Shown here: positions 35,956-63,416 of the stretch, piece by piece
Position numbering within the stretch: the first letter of the stretch is position 1
Layout of the letters: each line of letters begins with the position of its first letter
NCBI RefSeq assembly: GCF_932526225.1
Contig: NC_064044.1
Span: 6,598,747 to 6,662,746 of the forward strand
Direction of reading: 5' to 3'
DNA from: Nematostella vectensis
Lineage: Eukaryota > Cnidaria > Anthozoa > Actiniaria > Edwardsiidae
Length of the DNA: 64,000 bases
Translations under genes and position numbers: made by a program
Notes under the pieces: generated by a model
The model's input: only the letters and a program-made list of their open reading frames with translations
Told to the model about the DNA's origin: nothing
Databases searched by the model: none

Positions 35956-38221
35956 TAAAGATTTTGTAAAAAACATTTTCACCAAGACTAATTTTAAAAA
36001 AAATATATTGGGTGTAATGTATACACCTGATTCAAAAAACATTGTCAGTGCAAACAGCAAATGGCAGCTCCAAGGTGGAAAGTGCTTATGGGTACTAATT
36101 ATTCACAAACATAAAGGTCCTAAATGAACCCAGCGATGCCAGAGCCAGACATCGGTTGTCTTAAATGGGTTATGGTATTATTAATCCATATTCTCCTGCA
36201 TCCAATTGGAACATTATAACACCTAGGATACCTTTGATTGTAGAACTGCCATTTGCCAATCACCATTTGCAATAACAACTTATTCAAGGTGTATGACTAA
36301 TCCTTTTTTTAGCGCAGAGCTTTCAATAAGTTCATAAAAAAGAGCATCACTTTGAATTAGCACTTTCCCTTAACTAAAGAAAGCCAATTAGCACTCGGGG
36401 CTCTAAAACAATCATTACATCTAGATGCAAAAGGTGTTTTCTCCTTAGGTTGTGAAAGTACAATAATGCAATCTTAATTTGCTGAAACAATCAGAGAAAG
36501 GTACATTGAGTTACAGTATTATAACAATTAACAAAAATAAAAGTTATTTTGAAGAAAAAATGTATATATTATTTTTGTTGTCATCTTTTATTTTCTTATA
36601 AAATATGGTGAAAGCATTCAAAGTTACAAAGTTGAGTTTTTTTACTAGTGTTCTTTTGACTGACATGTAGATATATTAATAAAATATTATTAACATTGTA
36701 GATTGTCATAACCAAACTAGTCTCAAATAACTTTATTGATAGGTGTAACACTATCAAATTGTAAATAATCAATAAGAAAAACATGGTGTCTCTTTGAGTA
36801 CACACCTTATATGTATGATAATGTGTATATAGTGGTATTATTTTCAATAAATTGTGTGAGAAAATTCCGAATTTATTTCAACTGGAAGTCTTAGTGGACA
36901 TCCTGGAATAATGTATGCTATTATAGGCTTGGGTGGTCAGAGAAAACGACTAACAAAGCTAAAGATGGCGTGCTTAAATGGGTGTAACAGACACCCTAAT
37001 ATAATGTCATCATGCTGTTATAGGCACCCTAATATGACATCCTGGTGTAACAAATACCCTGCTGTAATGAACAACCAATAATATTATGGCACCCTGGTGT
37101 CATGCAACCCAAATATAATGACACCCTACTGTTATGTACGATCTAATATAATAACACTCTGCTGTAACAGATACCCCAAATGGTGCTCAGTTACAGTATA
37201 CACCCCTACAAAACAGAAACATCTGTGTAATGGGTAAGGTTTAGGTCTTTGTAAACAAAATTGAGTATGTGCTATTTATGCCATAATAAATGATTTCAAG
37301 ATTAACCCATTCAAAATTTTTAATGTTCCTGAAATGTTATTGAAGAATATAAAACTGATCGTCTTTGTGGATTTTATGCTTTACCATAAAAAATTATATG
37401 CAGACATAGATTAACATTTCGCAACACCTCAATAAGAAATTACTGCTTTTGGACAGTCAAGGGGTATACATGCATACAGCCCTTTCTACGGTATGCACAC
37501 CTGGAGTTCTCTTATATGGCTATATACTTGTTGGTATATATTTGTCTCTAATGGAAGATTCATATTACTCTTAAAATGTGTAATACTGAGATCAAAATTG
37601 TATTTTGAGGATTTGTTCTATATTCCTATTAAAAATCCCTCTGTAAAGATAGGTTATACGTAGTGCTCACCAACATTGTTAAATAGAGACCTTAAGCAAC
37701 AATGACGACAGCATGGACAAAGACAGCAGAAATCAATAAAATTTGATTCAGAATTCAATAGCAGCATATGGAAATGCGTTCTGTCTGATAAATTTCAGCC
37801 GTTTTCCATAAAACCACGACATGAAAACTCCAGACTGAGCTACAGCCAGGTGTGGTTTCGGGTGTTCACATACCCTGTCCACCAAGCTCACCCTCATGAA
37901 GCCAAATGAATGAATAAGTGATATTAAGAAGAAAATACTGGGTAAATTTGATCCAGGGCCAAGAGCTAGTAAGGCCAGAGTTTTACAAAGAAAAAAAAAA
38001 AAGAAAATGTTGTGGTGTCCCCCCCCCCAAAGAAAATTATATATCTAGATATGGCTATGCTTCTTCCCAACTCTCTTAATTTGTGGCTATGAATGCCAGA
38101 GTAACCAACACACAAGGATGGCCTGTAATGGATCCAGAATTTTTTTTAGGTCTGCTTTATAAAAACTATACCATAGTTCCCCAAAGGACATCAAGCATTC
38201 GTTTTTTTTTTTTTTTTAAAG
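35956..38221. other. Intergenic between E2F and the CUB receptor
   Basis: No gene seen. It holds a degenerate inverted-repeat element at about 36049-36280 (ends GTCAGTGCAAA and TTTGCAATAACAA) related to 63213-63416. A block near 36980-37190 repeats ACCCTNNTGTAAYA-like phrases, and an A/C homopolymer patch lies near 37990-38030. A likely E2F poly(A) signal, AATAAA, lies near 36535. Confidence 0.45.
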
Positions 38222-38335
38222 TGCAGGGTCGTAGCAAGGGGTGGGGCACTGTGCCCCAACCCCAATATTTTCTTAATGTTTCTGTATTGTACCCCCCCCC
38301 CCCCCCAATCTTATGTGGCCTGCTACGGCTATGAA
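38222..38335. repeat. GGCCRTAGC-type dispersed repeat, second copy
   Basis: It starts CAGGGTCGTAGCAAGG and ends GGCCTGCTACGGCT, with a poly-C run near 38295. It shares interior phrases with 34262-34437. It lies just beyond the 3' end of the minus-strand CUB receptor gene. Confidence 0.5.
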
Positions 38336-38386
38336 GGGTTCTACTGAATACAAGCAATTAGTCCTGGGTCAGCAACTGTGTAATAT

Positions 38387-41257
38387 TCAAACACAAGTCT
38401 CTGCACCTCGCTCTAGATCGTTCTGATCGAGAGGAGGGAGGTACTCACACTCACTGCTTGATGAACAACCAGAGTCCTTGCTATCAGAGATCAGATGAGA
38501 TCCTTTTTTTATCTTAGACTTTGGCACGGTTGGATAATCTGTTCCTTTCTCTTCCCAGACAGGAAGGTCAACAGCAGTTCCATGTTCTGGCAGAGAGATG
38601 TTGCTAGAAAGTGCACTGTTTGTCTTGCTGTTACCAATCTCAGAAAGACTCCCACTTTCAGAATTTATTCTAGAGAGTGTTGACTTCAAGTCTGATAGTG
38701 CTTTTTGTAATTTGTCATTCCTTAAACCATCATCTAGTACTTCAGCTTTGAAATGGTTGCTTTTACCCTCATCATTAGGTACAGGGTTCTCAAGTTTTTT
38801 CCTCCTTTCCTGTGTTTCTTCCTCACATGGATTCCCCATGCAATCTTGAGTTGGCTGTGGGTCTGTTGATTGTGCCCCCAATGTTGTGTCGAATAAGCTA
38901 TTTGACTCACACAAACTCTTGCTGTTTTCACCCCTCATTTTATCTTCCCTAGTGGGTTTCTCAACCTGATTCTCAATCATAAGTGGAGATGTTTCATCTT
39001 CACTCTCATCTGAATCATCTACCTCTTTACGTGGCGGGGCATTCTCATCACGCTTTTCAAAAACATCCATAGGAGCAGATTGCTCAAATTTACTGATCAT
39101 CGCAGCCATCTCAGACGCGAAGCTTGTGCCTAGATTTTCATATGAACTGCTAAGTTTCAGGTCTGTTGTGTCATACTCTAAATCACAGCCCAGCTCAGAA
39201 TGGCTTGACGAAGACACAACGTCAACAGTTGCAGCGTCAAGTGGAGTTTCATCACAAAAATTACCATAATCATCATTTTCTATTTTTTCTTCCTCTGTCT
39301 GAACAGCAGCAACAGCAATGGAAGGATTCCCACCAGCTGTATCATCATCATCTTCTTCCTCTTTCACTTCATCAACAGCGATAACATCTGCTGTTTCATC
39401 AGGGTTAGCTTGCAAAGGTTGTAATTCATATTCATTATCTTTCAGTATCACTTCTGTTGCAGCCATCCTACTAAGTCTTTCGTGCTTTTGTTTCTCACAC
39501 CGATGTCTGAGACTGGGGATTATGCTCGCAATGATCATGCATAACACAATGAAACTAAAAACTGCAACTATTATTATTGTTGTTAGCCCATTATCTTCAT
39601 CATCATCTTTTTTCTTTTTCCCTAAGTGCCCACTGTTGGCACTACTCGCACCATTCAATGGTGGTAATCCTCCAGTGATGTTCACATTCAATGTAGGATT
39701 CACAAATGTTGCGGTAGGTTCAGGAATCATAGGAGCGACTGACATGTTCATAGTCGAGGGCATGACTGATAATGTTGGGGTGGGTGTTATAATAGATGAT
39801 GATGGCTCAGCACATGAAGAATTGGGTTCTATCGCCTGATACATGATTAGAAACCCAGCAAATGCTAAAGCATCATCAGTCTTGAAAGTGATCTTCATTG
39901 TGTTCCCAGAGCTGCAAATAAACGTAGGTGGCCTCACTGAATTACAGTGTTTCCCAATGATGGGTGCAGTATTGTTAACACCGTCCCAAATAGTTAAATG
40001 GTCAGTGGAGCACTGTGGTTGGCCTTTGCTATCCCCTTCTACTTGAAAGCTTGAAAATTTCAACCTTATAGCTTTCCCCTGAGCAACAGTAACAAGCCAA
40101 GTGCATCTTGAGTTATGATAATACTCATTTGGGTGGTTGGGGGATTTTATTACTCCAGAGTTATTTGTCAAGTATGCATTACAGCTGGGAAAATAAACTG
40201 CATAAAACCCCACAGAGGGCTGAGAAGAATTTGACCGAAATCTGATCCACAGTTTGTTAGATGAACTCATAACAGGTCGGGGGGTCACCTCAAATTCCCC
40301 ACAGTATTGGGCTAGAACTGCAGATTCGCCATAGGACAGTCCATCTCCTCTAACTTCCACTATACCATTGCTGCAGGGAAGTCTGAAATTCACAAAGTCG
40401 AGATTGACATTTCCTGATGGTAATGTTACTTGCCACAGGCATTCCACGTCTCGAGTTTCAGAGCTTTCTGCGATAAGATCCCCAGGGGTAGGGGGTAGAA
40501 ATCCCCCACATCGAAATCTGCATCCGTATATCTCCAATTTCATACAAATAAAAGAGAAGAATGACCGAGGATAAATTCGAATGTAGCGGGTAGTATAATA
40601 AGGTTCTAATACGTTCAGCACCGTCCCCTCTTTTTCCACATTTCCAGAGAGTATATTTTCATTTCTTAGGTTCTTGTAAACAGCCCAAGTTTTTCCATCA
40701 TCGCTGTAAGCCAGCTGATATTTGCCGACTCGACCCTGACGTAAACTAAGAACGCTCTTATCTGGGTAAAATCCCTGGGTCGCTATCGCTGTAACCAAAG
40801 TCATGAACTTTAAATCAATTTGTAGATAAACTTCACCGTCTAGATCCGTAGCGCACCAAGAAGAAAAGCCATTTAGACGAGATTCTGATGCTGGGAAATT
40901 CTCGTGAGCGCTTGAAGCTGTAATTTGCGCGTCCTTTATTTTCAAATTTTCCATTCCCAGCGGCAAGTTGCAATCTTCGCAAGGTCCTTTCCGCATTTTT
41001 TGCCCTCCGCACTCCCTGCCCCCGTTTGAGGGAGCTGGGTTTGTACAAGAACGTTGTTTTGACCGAAAGGGAAATGGGTCTTTTCCGGTTCCTTCTTGAC
41101 ATGAAGTCCACGAGGACCATGCGCTCCAGCCACCGTTTATTTTCTTTTTGGAGCTCCATAGCCATGCTTCGCTTGACTGCATACAGCATAAAAATACCGC
41201 AGTGATAAATAAAGATGCTATCACTTTGGTATCCGCGTTGAACACCGTGGAAGCCAT
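38387..41257 (-). CDS. Intronless neuropilin-like receptor: TSP1, F5/8C, two CUB domains, TM
   Basis: One uninterrupted 956-aa frame. An N-terminal hydrophobic segment (about 12-31) looks like a signal peptide. A thrombospondin type 1 repeat (about 43-96, GGWSAWSSWTSC) is followed by a discoidin/F5/8C domain (about 97-247, closing LEIYGC), CUB1 (about 250-356), CUB2 (about 359-476), a Ser/Thr/Pro stalk, one membrane helix (about 557-580) and a roughly 375-residue acidic cytoplasmic tail. The tail ends ETCV, a class I PDZ-ligand pattern. Neuropilins and DCBLD proteins use CUB and discoidin domains in other orders, so this is a relative by modules and not an orthologue. A multidomain extracellular protein without introns is unusual; retroposition is possible. 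It lies head to head with NDUFAF8, 925 bp away. Ligand unknown. Confidence 0.9.
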   Translation of the reverse strand: MASTVFNADTKVIASLFITAVFLCCMQSSEAWLWSSKKKINGGWSAWSSWTSCQEGTGKDPFPFRSKQRSCTNPAPSNGGRECGGQKMRKGPCEDCNLPLGMENLKIKDAQITASSAHENFPASESRLNGFSSWCATDLDGEVYLQIDLKFMTLVTAIATQGFYPDKSVLSLRQGRVGKYQLAYSDDGKTWAVYKNLRNENILSGNVEKEGTVLNVLEPYYTTRYIRIYPRSFFSFICMKLEIYGCRFRCGGFLPPTPGDLIAESSETRDVECLWQVTLPSGNVNLDFVNFRLPCSNGIVEVRGDGLSYGESAVLAQYCGEFEVTPRPVMSSSNKLWIRFRSNSSQPSVGFYAVYFPSCNAYLTNNSGVIKSPNHPNEYYHNSRCTWLVTVAQGKAIRLKFSSFQVEGDSKGQPQCSTDHLTIWDGVNNTAPIIGKHCNSVRPPTFICSSGNTMKITFKTDDALAFAGFLIMYQAIEPNSSCAEPSSSIITPTPTLSVMPSTMNMSVAPMIPEPTATFVNPTLNVNITGGLPPLNGASSANSGHLGKKKKDDDEDNGLTTIIIVAVFSFIVLCMIIASIIPSLRHRCEKQKHERLSRMAATEVILKDNEYELQPLQANPDETADVIAVDEVKEEEDDDDTAGGNPSIAVAAVQTEEEKIENDDYGNFCDETPLDAATVDVVSSSSHSELGCDLEYDTTDLKLSSSYENLGTSFASEMAAMISKFEQSAPMDVFEKRDENAPPRKEVDDSDESEDETSPLMIENQVEKPTREDKMRGENSKSLCESNSLFDTTLGAQSTDPQPTQDCMGNPCEEETQERRKKLENPVPNDEGKSNHFKAEVLDDGLRNDKLQKALSDLKSTLSRINSESGSLSEIGNSKTNSALSSNISLPEHGTAVDLPVWEEKGTDYPTVPKSKIKKGSHLISDSKDSGCSSSSECEYLPPLDQNDLERGAETCV

Positions 41258-42182
41258 TTACAATGACACGAAGTCCAAAACCCACGCACGGCTAAACGTG
41301 AAACTTTATGCTTTTCAAAGTCCAACTTTCGAAGTGATTACTCAAAAATATCAACATCATCCCTCGGGAAATATCATTGGCGATAACTCCAAAATTGATA
41401 AACGTATTAATCAATTAAATTAGTGAGCCAAAACACCTTTTACAACAGGCACCAAATCGTAATAAAGGTGCTTTTTTACATAACAAAAGGCCTCCCCCAT
41501 CGAAAAAAAATATACAAGATTTACAAAGAAGCTGTCATCAGGGGAGGGGCAAATGTCAGAATCAACCAATCACATCACACCATTATAATACCCTCATTTA
41601 TTTTGGCTGAACAGCAAATCTACGATTTTTTCACTGTGAAAGAATAATAACGTGGTAATAGCTAAATTTACCGGCGCAGACCGTAATTGAATTATTCATA
41701 AGTCGAACATCAATTGCAATGTTTTCTTAAACACTTTGCGGTGATGAATACTTGAAATTCCTAGAGTGCACACGATTAAAAGTAAAGCGTATTGTATATC
41801 GGCGGGAGATGATCTTTGCCCGAGCCATCAGTATCGTACCATAATGGAAAGAAGAGACGCTAGCACCCTGCGGTGGAATGGTTGAAATGGTTACATATCG
41901 CGCAAATATTTTTGAATGAATAAATTTAGAACCAGCATATGTATAAGGGCTAACCATGCAAACAAGTGATATTTGGTACTTTCCTTGGGCTTTCAATTCA
42001 TTCTCCTTTCAGCTTTTTAGAAATTTTCGCGCTATCGCGTGCGTAGATGTACAGAAGCCTTGTGGCGTGTTGGTGGATTCGAGAATGAAATTAATGCGGG
42101 CTTCCTGTGTATTTCCCCACAAGACCGCGCGCTTCAAGTTAGAACAATATGGCGGCCAAGCGGTAGTCTGTGTGCCAACAAA
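41258..42182. promoter_or_regulatory. Shared upstream region between the receptor and NDUFAF8
   Basis: Divergent intergenic region. An upstream ATG just before the NDUFAF8 start (42148, reading MAAKR then stop) forms a five-codon uORF. No TATA box or other decisive promoter element was seen. Confidence 0.45.
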
Positions 42183-43808
42183 ATGAATAGAAACCCTGCT
42201 AAATCAGTGCAGCGTGCAAAAGCAAGGCTAGCTACTCTCAGTAAAGCTATTGCTCAGTGTAAGGCAGAGGTGAGAGATAGTAAATCCGATGTATATACAG
42301 CACTAGAAGCATTGACGCTTGTCATTGCCCCCCCTCCACCCCCATCCTTCTTTGACGTAAGGGGGGGAGAATAGGGGTATGTTAATCCGCCTATCCGCAA
42401 CAATTTTCGAGACAAATCCGTGGATCCCCAGATATTTTAGATCCGCATGGTTTGACAGATAAACAATAGCATCGATTGAAATTTATTTTAAATCCAAAAT
42501 TCGACCGTCAAAGCAGTCAAAATCCGAAATCCGTGCCCAAAATGTCAACAGATCTGTGATCCGCCGTAATTCCAAAAACCACCAATCTGCTGAAATAATC
42601 ATCAAAATCCGTTATCCGTGAGCATTTCAGGGCTGAATCCGCAGATCTGCGAACCTATTCACCCCCCCCCCCCCCCCTCGTAAGGGTGTAAGCCTCTGGA
42701 ATATATGGATCTTTCGACGCTTGCTTGTCCTTTGGCACCAACTGTTAGTGATCTGAGACTAACTAATACTTTGCTGTCATAAACTGGTGGGTCAGGGCTC
42801 TGCTGGCCCATTGGTGAGGCAAGCAGAGGCTATGTAACCCCTCCCTATGGGGCCTCTCACTTGGACCGGGAAAATAATTGTCTGTTTGCTATGCAGAGGC
42901 CATCTAGTGCAAATAGTGCATCAAGTGCAATTTTAGATTTTGAAGGCTGTTTTAAATTTCTACATAACTGTAACCTAAATAAGCTATGACTTTTTATAAT
43001 AAGCACCACTTTTATCCCATCTAGCACCCTTATCTTGCTTTTCTAAAGATCAGAGAGTGAGAAGTTTAATTTCTCAAATCTGACAATTGCAGATCCAATA
43101 AATTATTCAAGAAAATCAATTCAAAATCAATTTCTAAGACCATTTGCCACCTTGAGCTAATGTGCTATATTTTTTAACTGCAAAAATACATTTTTATTTT
43201 TTCAGGCAAGTGCCTATGCAAGATGTGCATCTCAAAATGACAGTGTGCTGAAGAATGGTTGTGAGAGGGAGTTCTTGGCTTTTAAAGCATGCACACAGAA
43301 AGCTGTAAGTTAAAGAATTGCATACCCCTGTCACCCTGTTTCCATCAAATAAACTGTATTTGACTACTGTACTAACTGTACAGCCTCTCCAAGGACATAG
43401 CATTGAATTTTTTATAATGCAGACTTGCTTACAGAGATGCTTGTAGGATCTAAAATCAAGGAATTGGTATTTTTAGGGTTCTGCAATACAACACATCACT
43501 ATAAAGTGAATGTGTTTGTCCAATGTAAGATGTATTTGTACCTTCCAGTGATTGTTTTCAGGGGCGTAGCCACGGGGGTGTCCAAGTGGGCTGGGCCCTC
43601 CCCCTTTTAGCAGCCAAAAATACAGTAAATGTACGGGACATTATCTAAAATACAGGAGAAAATGCCTTGAAAGGGCCTTTTAGGCCCCCTCATTTTAAAA
43701 ATCCTGGCTACACCGCTGGTTTTCAAACAATTTCTACATTATGCAGACTCATTCTGTGCTGATGTAATATCTGCTATTTTTCCATAGGCAAAAAGTTTGA
43801 AGAAATAA
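42183..43808 (+). CDS. ndufaf8: NDUFAF8 homologue, twin CX9C complex I assembly factor, 3 exons
   Basis: Exons are 42183-42269, 43206-43304 and 43788-43808, all phase 0, giving 68 aa. Two CX9C motifs, CKAEASAYARC (split by intron 1) and CEREFLAFKAC, form the CHCH fold with two disulfides expected after import into the mitochondrial intermembrane space or matrix. The order and the surrounding residues (RAKARLATLSKAIAQC before, KAAKSLKK after) match NDUFAF8, which in human works with NDUFAF5 in complex I assembly. The last exon encodes only AKSLKK and the stop. The protein lacks a cleavable presequence, as usual for CX9C proteins. Identification rests on cysteine spacing and overall pattern. 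Confidence 0.85.
42370..42680. repeat. Dispersed AATCCG-rich repeat, copy 2, in NDUFAF8 intron 1
   Basis: A dense set of ATCCG and AATCCG words, ending CCTATTCA and a poly-C run at about 42661-42677. It has the same design and polarity as 20670-20990. Confidence 0.55.
43559..43718. mobile_element. GTAGCC-type MITE in NDUFAF8 intron 2
   Basis: The left end CAGGGGCGTAGCCACGG and the complement of the right end CAGCGGTGTAGCCAGG form inverted termini. GTTTT-like direct flanks may be the target duplication. 160 bp, non-coding; it ends about 70 bp before the tiny last exon. Confidence 0.65.
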
Positions 43809-45150
43809 ACACCTCAAGATCCTGCCAAATTGCTGATGAGCTTTCTGATGTCAAGACAAGCCTAGAGGAGAAAAATTATAACTTTTTTTAGGGGGGTAGT
43901 GAGGGAAGGAGGGGGATTTTTGTCAAGTTTGGCCATCAAGTTCTTTTGGGATTGAGCTAAAGGAAGTGCCATACTGCTTGTTTTATTATGCCCCATCCAC
44001 AAGCAGGCCTGTAGCAAGGATTTTAAGCGGGGGGTTGAAACAGGGGTTCGTTAACCCATTTAGCTAAGGTAGCTTTCCCAAGCTCGCAGTGGTACTTAAT
44101 TTACCTTTAACCTCCCCTGACTACAAGACTGACAGGACTACACTATTTAATGTTGGTGTGATTAATAGCAGAACTCCTTCTGTATGCAAGGTCAAGGAGC
44201 GAAGTGAGGGCTGTATTCTAACTTAAGAATATGCCTTTTTATAATGTCAAATGCTTTAATTATGTCTGATTCCATAGAAATGATACATGACAGTGGTTAT
44301 TTTAGGGCAATCTCTGTCTTGATCACTGTATTTTCTGCATTGTCTTCAAAGTAAACAGATAGAAAATACTGCTTAGTAGAAATGTCTGAAATTATGTGGC
44401 TCTCAAAATTATTAGAAGGGGGGTAAAATGACCCCTTCTCCTACCACAATGTCTAAAGACGTACTTTAATTTTTAGTTTTCCTCCTCCTTTACCTTTGTA
44501 GATTTCATACCAGCAGGGCCGTAGCAGGGGGTGGGGCACTGAGGGCACGTGCCAATCAATATTTTCAAACCTTATAAGGAAATAACCAGTATGGTGGTGG
44601 TTGTGCCCCTCCAATATTTTCTTAATGTTTCTATATCGTGCCCCCCCCAAACAATAATTTTGTTCATCATTTTGTTATCCTAAAATATTAATTTTTTTTA
44701 TGTTCCCTCATACGATCCTTGATCCAGCTGTTTTATACTAAAAAAAAAAAAAAAAAGAATAAACAAAAGTAATGAGCAAAGATGGGTCCCCCAGTTTTTC
44801 CATGCCCGTCTCTAAGGTATGGACCTCAGTAGACGCTCTTGCATTTACAATGAAAGTACAGATTGTTTTGCTGACGTCCGCATTCATCGTTACCCCCCGC
44901 TTACACTAAACATCAAAAGGGCGCAAAGTTCACCAATCTCGTAAAGCCTAGACGGTTATTTTGGCGAAAACCCGCCATTGTTCAACGACATTTGTTCTTA
45001 ATTCGTTTAAAATCGGGAGTGATAATGAACGCTTTCATTTAGGTAGAGTCGGAGAAAACGTGCGAAAAAAAGAACAGGCACTTTGAAAATCACGCGCTCG
45101 TCACTAGACCCATATTCTATGAGTCATGTGCCTTTATTCCGATCGTAATA
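43809..45150. other. Intergenic between NDUFAF8 and FNIP
   Basis: No gene seen. A partial GGCCGTAGC-type repeat lies at 44515-44650 and an A-run near 44741-44756. Confidence 0.4.
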
Positions 45151-45235
45151 CTCTATTCCAGCCAATCAGAACGAAGTATTGGATTCCCGCGCGAAACCGC
45201 AGCCAATCAGAGAGCTCGAGGTTGCGTGTAGCCCC
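45151..45235 (+). promoter_or_regulatory. Putative FNIP promoter with CCAAT boxes and an E2F-like site
   Basis: Two AGCCAATCAG blocks (NF-Y/CCAAT type, about 45159-45168 and 45201-45210) flank TTCCCGCGCGAAA at 45184-45196, a strong match to the E2F consensus. The cluster lies about 130-165 bp upstream of the FNIP start codon. Promoter function is inferred from spacing and motif clustering. Confidence 0.6.
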
Positions 45236-45323
45236 GTCATGTGACTAGCGGGTTTCGGTGTGTGGGTTACGTTCGGCTATGGTGGACAAACTCGATAATG
45301 CTGATATTAAATAATACAGCACC

Positions 45324-61481
<16,158 letters not shown>

Positions 61482-62451
61482 AAAATACTTCGTCTCTTCA
61501 CGTTCCAGACATCACACTAGTCGGTTAACAGATGCAATGGCAAGTCTTCACGACACATAACACTGTACGCGGTGCCTTACAGGGAAACAGATGCAGTTGC
61601 GCGAAGCAACCCCAGTCACACTCGCTTGAAACATTTGGGACGTTCTCAACTTCGCGTTTACACTAAGTTAAAACACAAGCTACCTATATTGTATATATTC
61701 AACTGTTACCATCTTGGTTCATCCAATATTGTACATTCTAGAAATCCTAAGAATTCTTGCAATTGAGATTATGAGCTTCTCTCCATGATCATCCTCCTAT
61801 AAAACACTATTCGACACGTCCACATATAAGTGGAACTGTTTTAGCCGCTACTCTTTTAGAGATTCTCGAACGGATTTGTGTGACGAAAGGTGACGAATCT
61901 TCAATCAGAAATTCATTATTCCAACCTTGAAAACGGTTGTCAATCAACCATTTCTTTGTTATAAATTCACGTGCCATGGAAACCCTGACATGGAAACGTA
62001 CCTCAACTTACGTCATGCAGCGCGCGCTTCGTTTGGTGCAAACCTGAAAAGGCGCGCGCTGCATTCTGGTAGTTGGGGTGGGTTTCTATTATAATGCGCG
62101 CGCAAACTTATAGCTGGAATGGCCTATTATTGGCTCCAGAATCTTATAAAGCAGGAGCTTTTTCTAGTTCCAGAATTTAGCAAAATTTTTTATTTGCTCA
62201 GCAAGTTTACTGAAAAGATAGTTTTGGACTGAGATCTTAAAGCGAGTTTGGTTTAAGAGAGTTCTAATGTGTCTCCAACGGCGAACTTCTCCTTTTCAAG
62301 GTCCAGAGGGTTTATAAATTTGTGCATATTTGTAATTTATAGATGTGCCAATGCATGCAATCAGGGGCCGGTTTCTAGAAAACAGGTTAGCGCTAACCCA
62401 GGAATAAATACGGCTATCTCGACATTTAATTGGATAAAAATGACATATAGT

Positions 62452-62568
62452 ATCCTGGGTGCCAGAGGCTTGTCGCGAAAGTTTCTCATGCACGCCCGTT
62501 TGCCCGTCGGAATTCGTTCGTCGCGCTTTCGGTTTTTCGGCGGCGCGAGAGCCTCTGGAACCCCGGAT
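62452..62568. mobile_element. Foldback MITE, 117 bp
   Basis: ATCCTGGGTGCCAGAGGCT on the left pairs imperfectly with AGCCTCTGGAACCCCGGAT on the right; the GC-rich interior contains GTCGCGAAAG and CGCGCTTTCG. Non-coding. Confidence 0.6.
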
Positions 62569-62697
62569 AAAAAATATTAACATAAAACACAGCCCGAACA
62601 AGCAAACTTAATTTATTGACGCCAGAAGTCCGCATATGGACTTAGAAGTATACAAGTATAAGATTTCTTTTTTAATCATCCATGTCATAATTTCTCA

Positions 62698-62838
62698 GGC
62701 TAAGTGCAAACTTCGTATCTTCCATGAGCCTTATTTAATGCAAATGCATGCAAATGAAGTTGAAACAATCGACTCGATTCATTTGCAGGCATTTGCATTG
62801 AATACGGCTCATGGATAATACGACGTTTGAAATTAACC
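62698..62838. mobile_element. Foldback element, copy 1 of a close pair
   Basis: GGCTAAGTGCAAACTTCGTA and CCATGAGCC pair with GGCTCATGG and ACGACGTTTGAA on the other arm. The centre carries ATTTGCATG-like words. The same arms recur at 62999-63116. Confidence 0.65.
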
Positions 62839-62998
62839 TTATTGTATTTCCATAAAAGAGTGGGAATATGGAGCTCAAAGCAACGGCAGGAGGGAGGGGG
62901 AGGGCAATGTGTAGGGGTTCTCTAGCTAGGCTTGTGATGGTGGGGATGAAAACCCGTCATCCCTTGCTTTAGTGGAGGGTAAAAAAAAGAGCCATCAG

Positions 62999-63116
62999 GC
63001 TTAGTTCAAACGTCGGATTATCCATGAGCCGTATTCAATGCAATGAATCAAGTCGATTGTTTCATCTTCATTTACATTGAATACGACTCATTGATAATAC
63101 AACGTTGAACTTAGCA
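62999..63116. mobile_element. Foldback element, copy 2 of a close pair
   Basis: GGCTTAGTTCAAACGTCGGA and CCATGAGCCGTATTCAATG pair with CATTGAATACGACTCATTG and CAACGTTGAACTTAGC. It is related to 62698-62838, about 160 bp away. Confidence 0.65.
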
Positions 63117-63212
63117 TTATATATATGAATAAAAGATAAGTACTTTATGTGCTATTCTGTAATTATGCTATTCTGTTAATATGTCTTACCAAAACATACA
63201 CCTATTTCAATA

Positions 63213-63416
63213 AAGGTTGTCAGTGCAAATGGCGATTGGCAAATGGAAGTTCTACGACCGAAAGCAACCATGCGTCTCGGAGAATATGGATAAATCAAAA
63301 CAATTATCCATTAAAGGTTAGCAATGCTTGGCTCTGACATTGCTGGACTTTATTTACCACCTTTTATTTTACGAATAACTAGTACCTAGAAGCCATTTAT
63401 TTGCACTGACAACCTT
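63213..63416. mobile_element. AAGGTTGTCAGTGCAAAT MITE, 204 bp
   Basis: Inverted ends AAGGTTGTCAGTGCAAAT and ATTTGCACTGACAACCTT are perfect over 18 bp. A degenerate relative in the opposite orientation lies at 36049-36280, sharing CCATTTGCCAATC. Confidence 0.75.

Noticed and set aside
39318-39839. 173-codon plus-strand Ser-rich frame
   Set aside because: Antisense shadow of the CUB receptor's membrane and acidic tail region.
62269-62601. Overlapping 100-codon frames on both strands
   Set aside because: They span a palindromic MITE (62452-62568); open frames on both strands are expected there, and neither has a recognisable domain.
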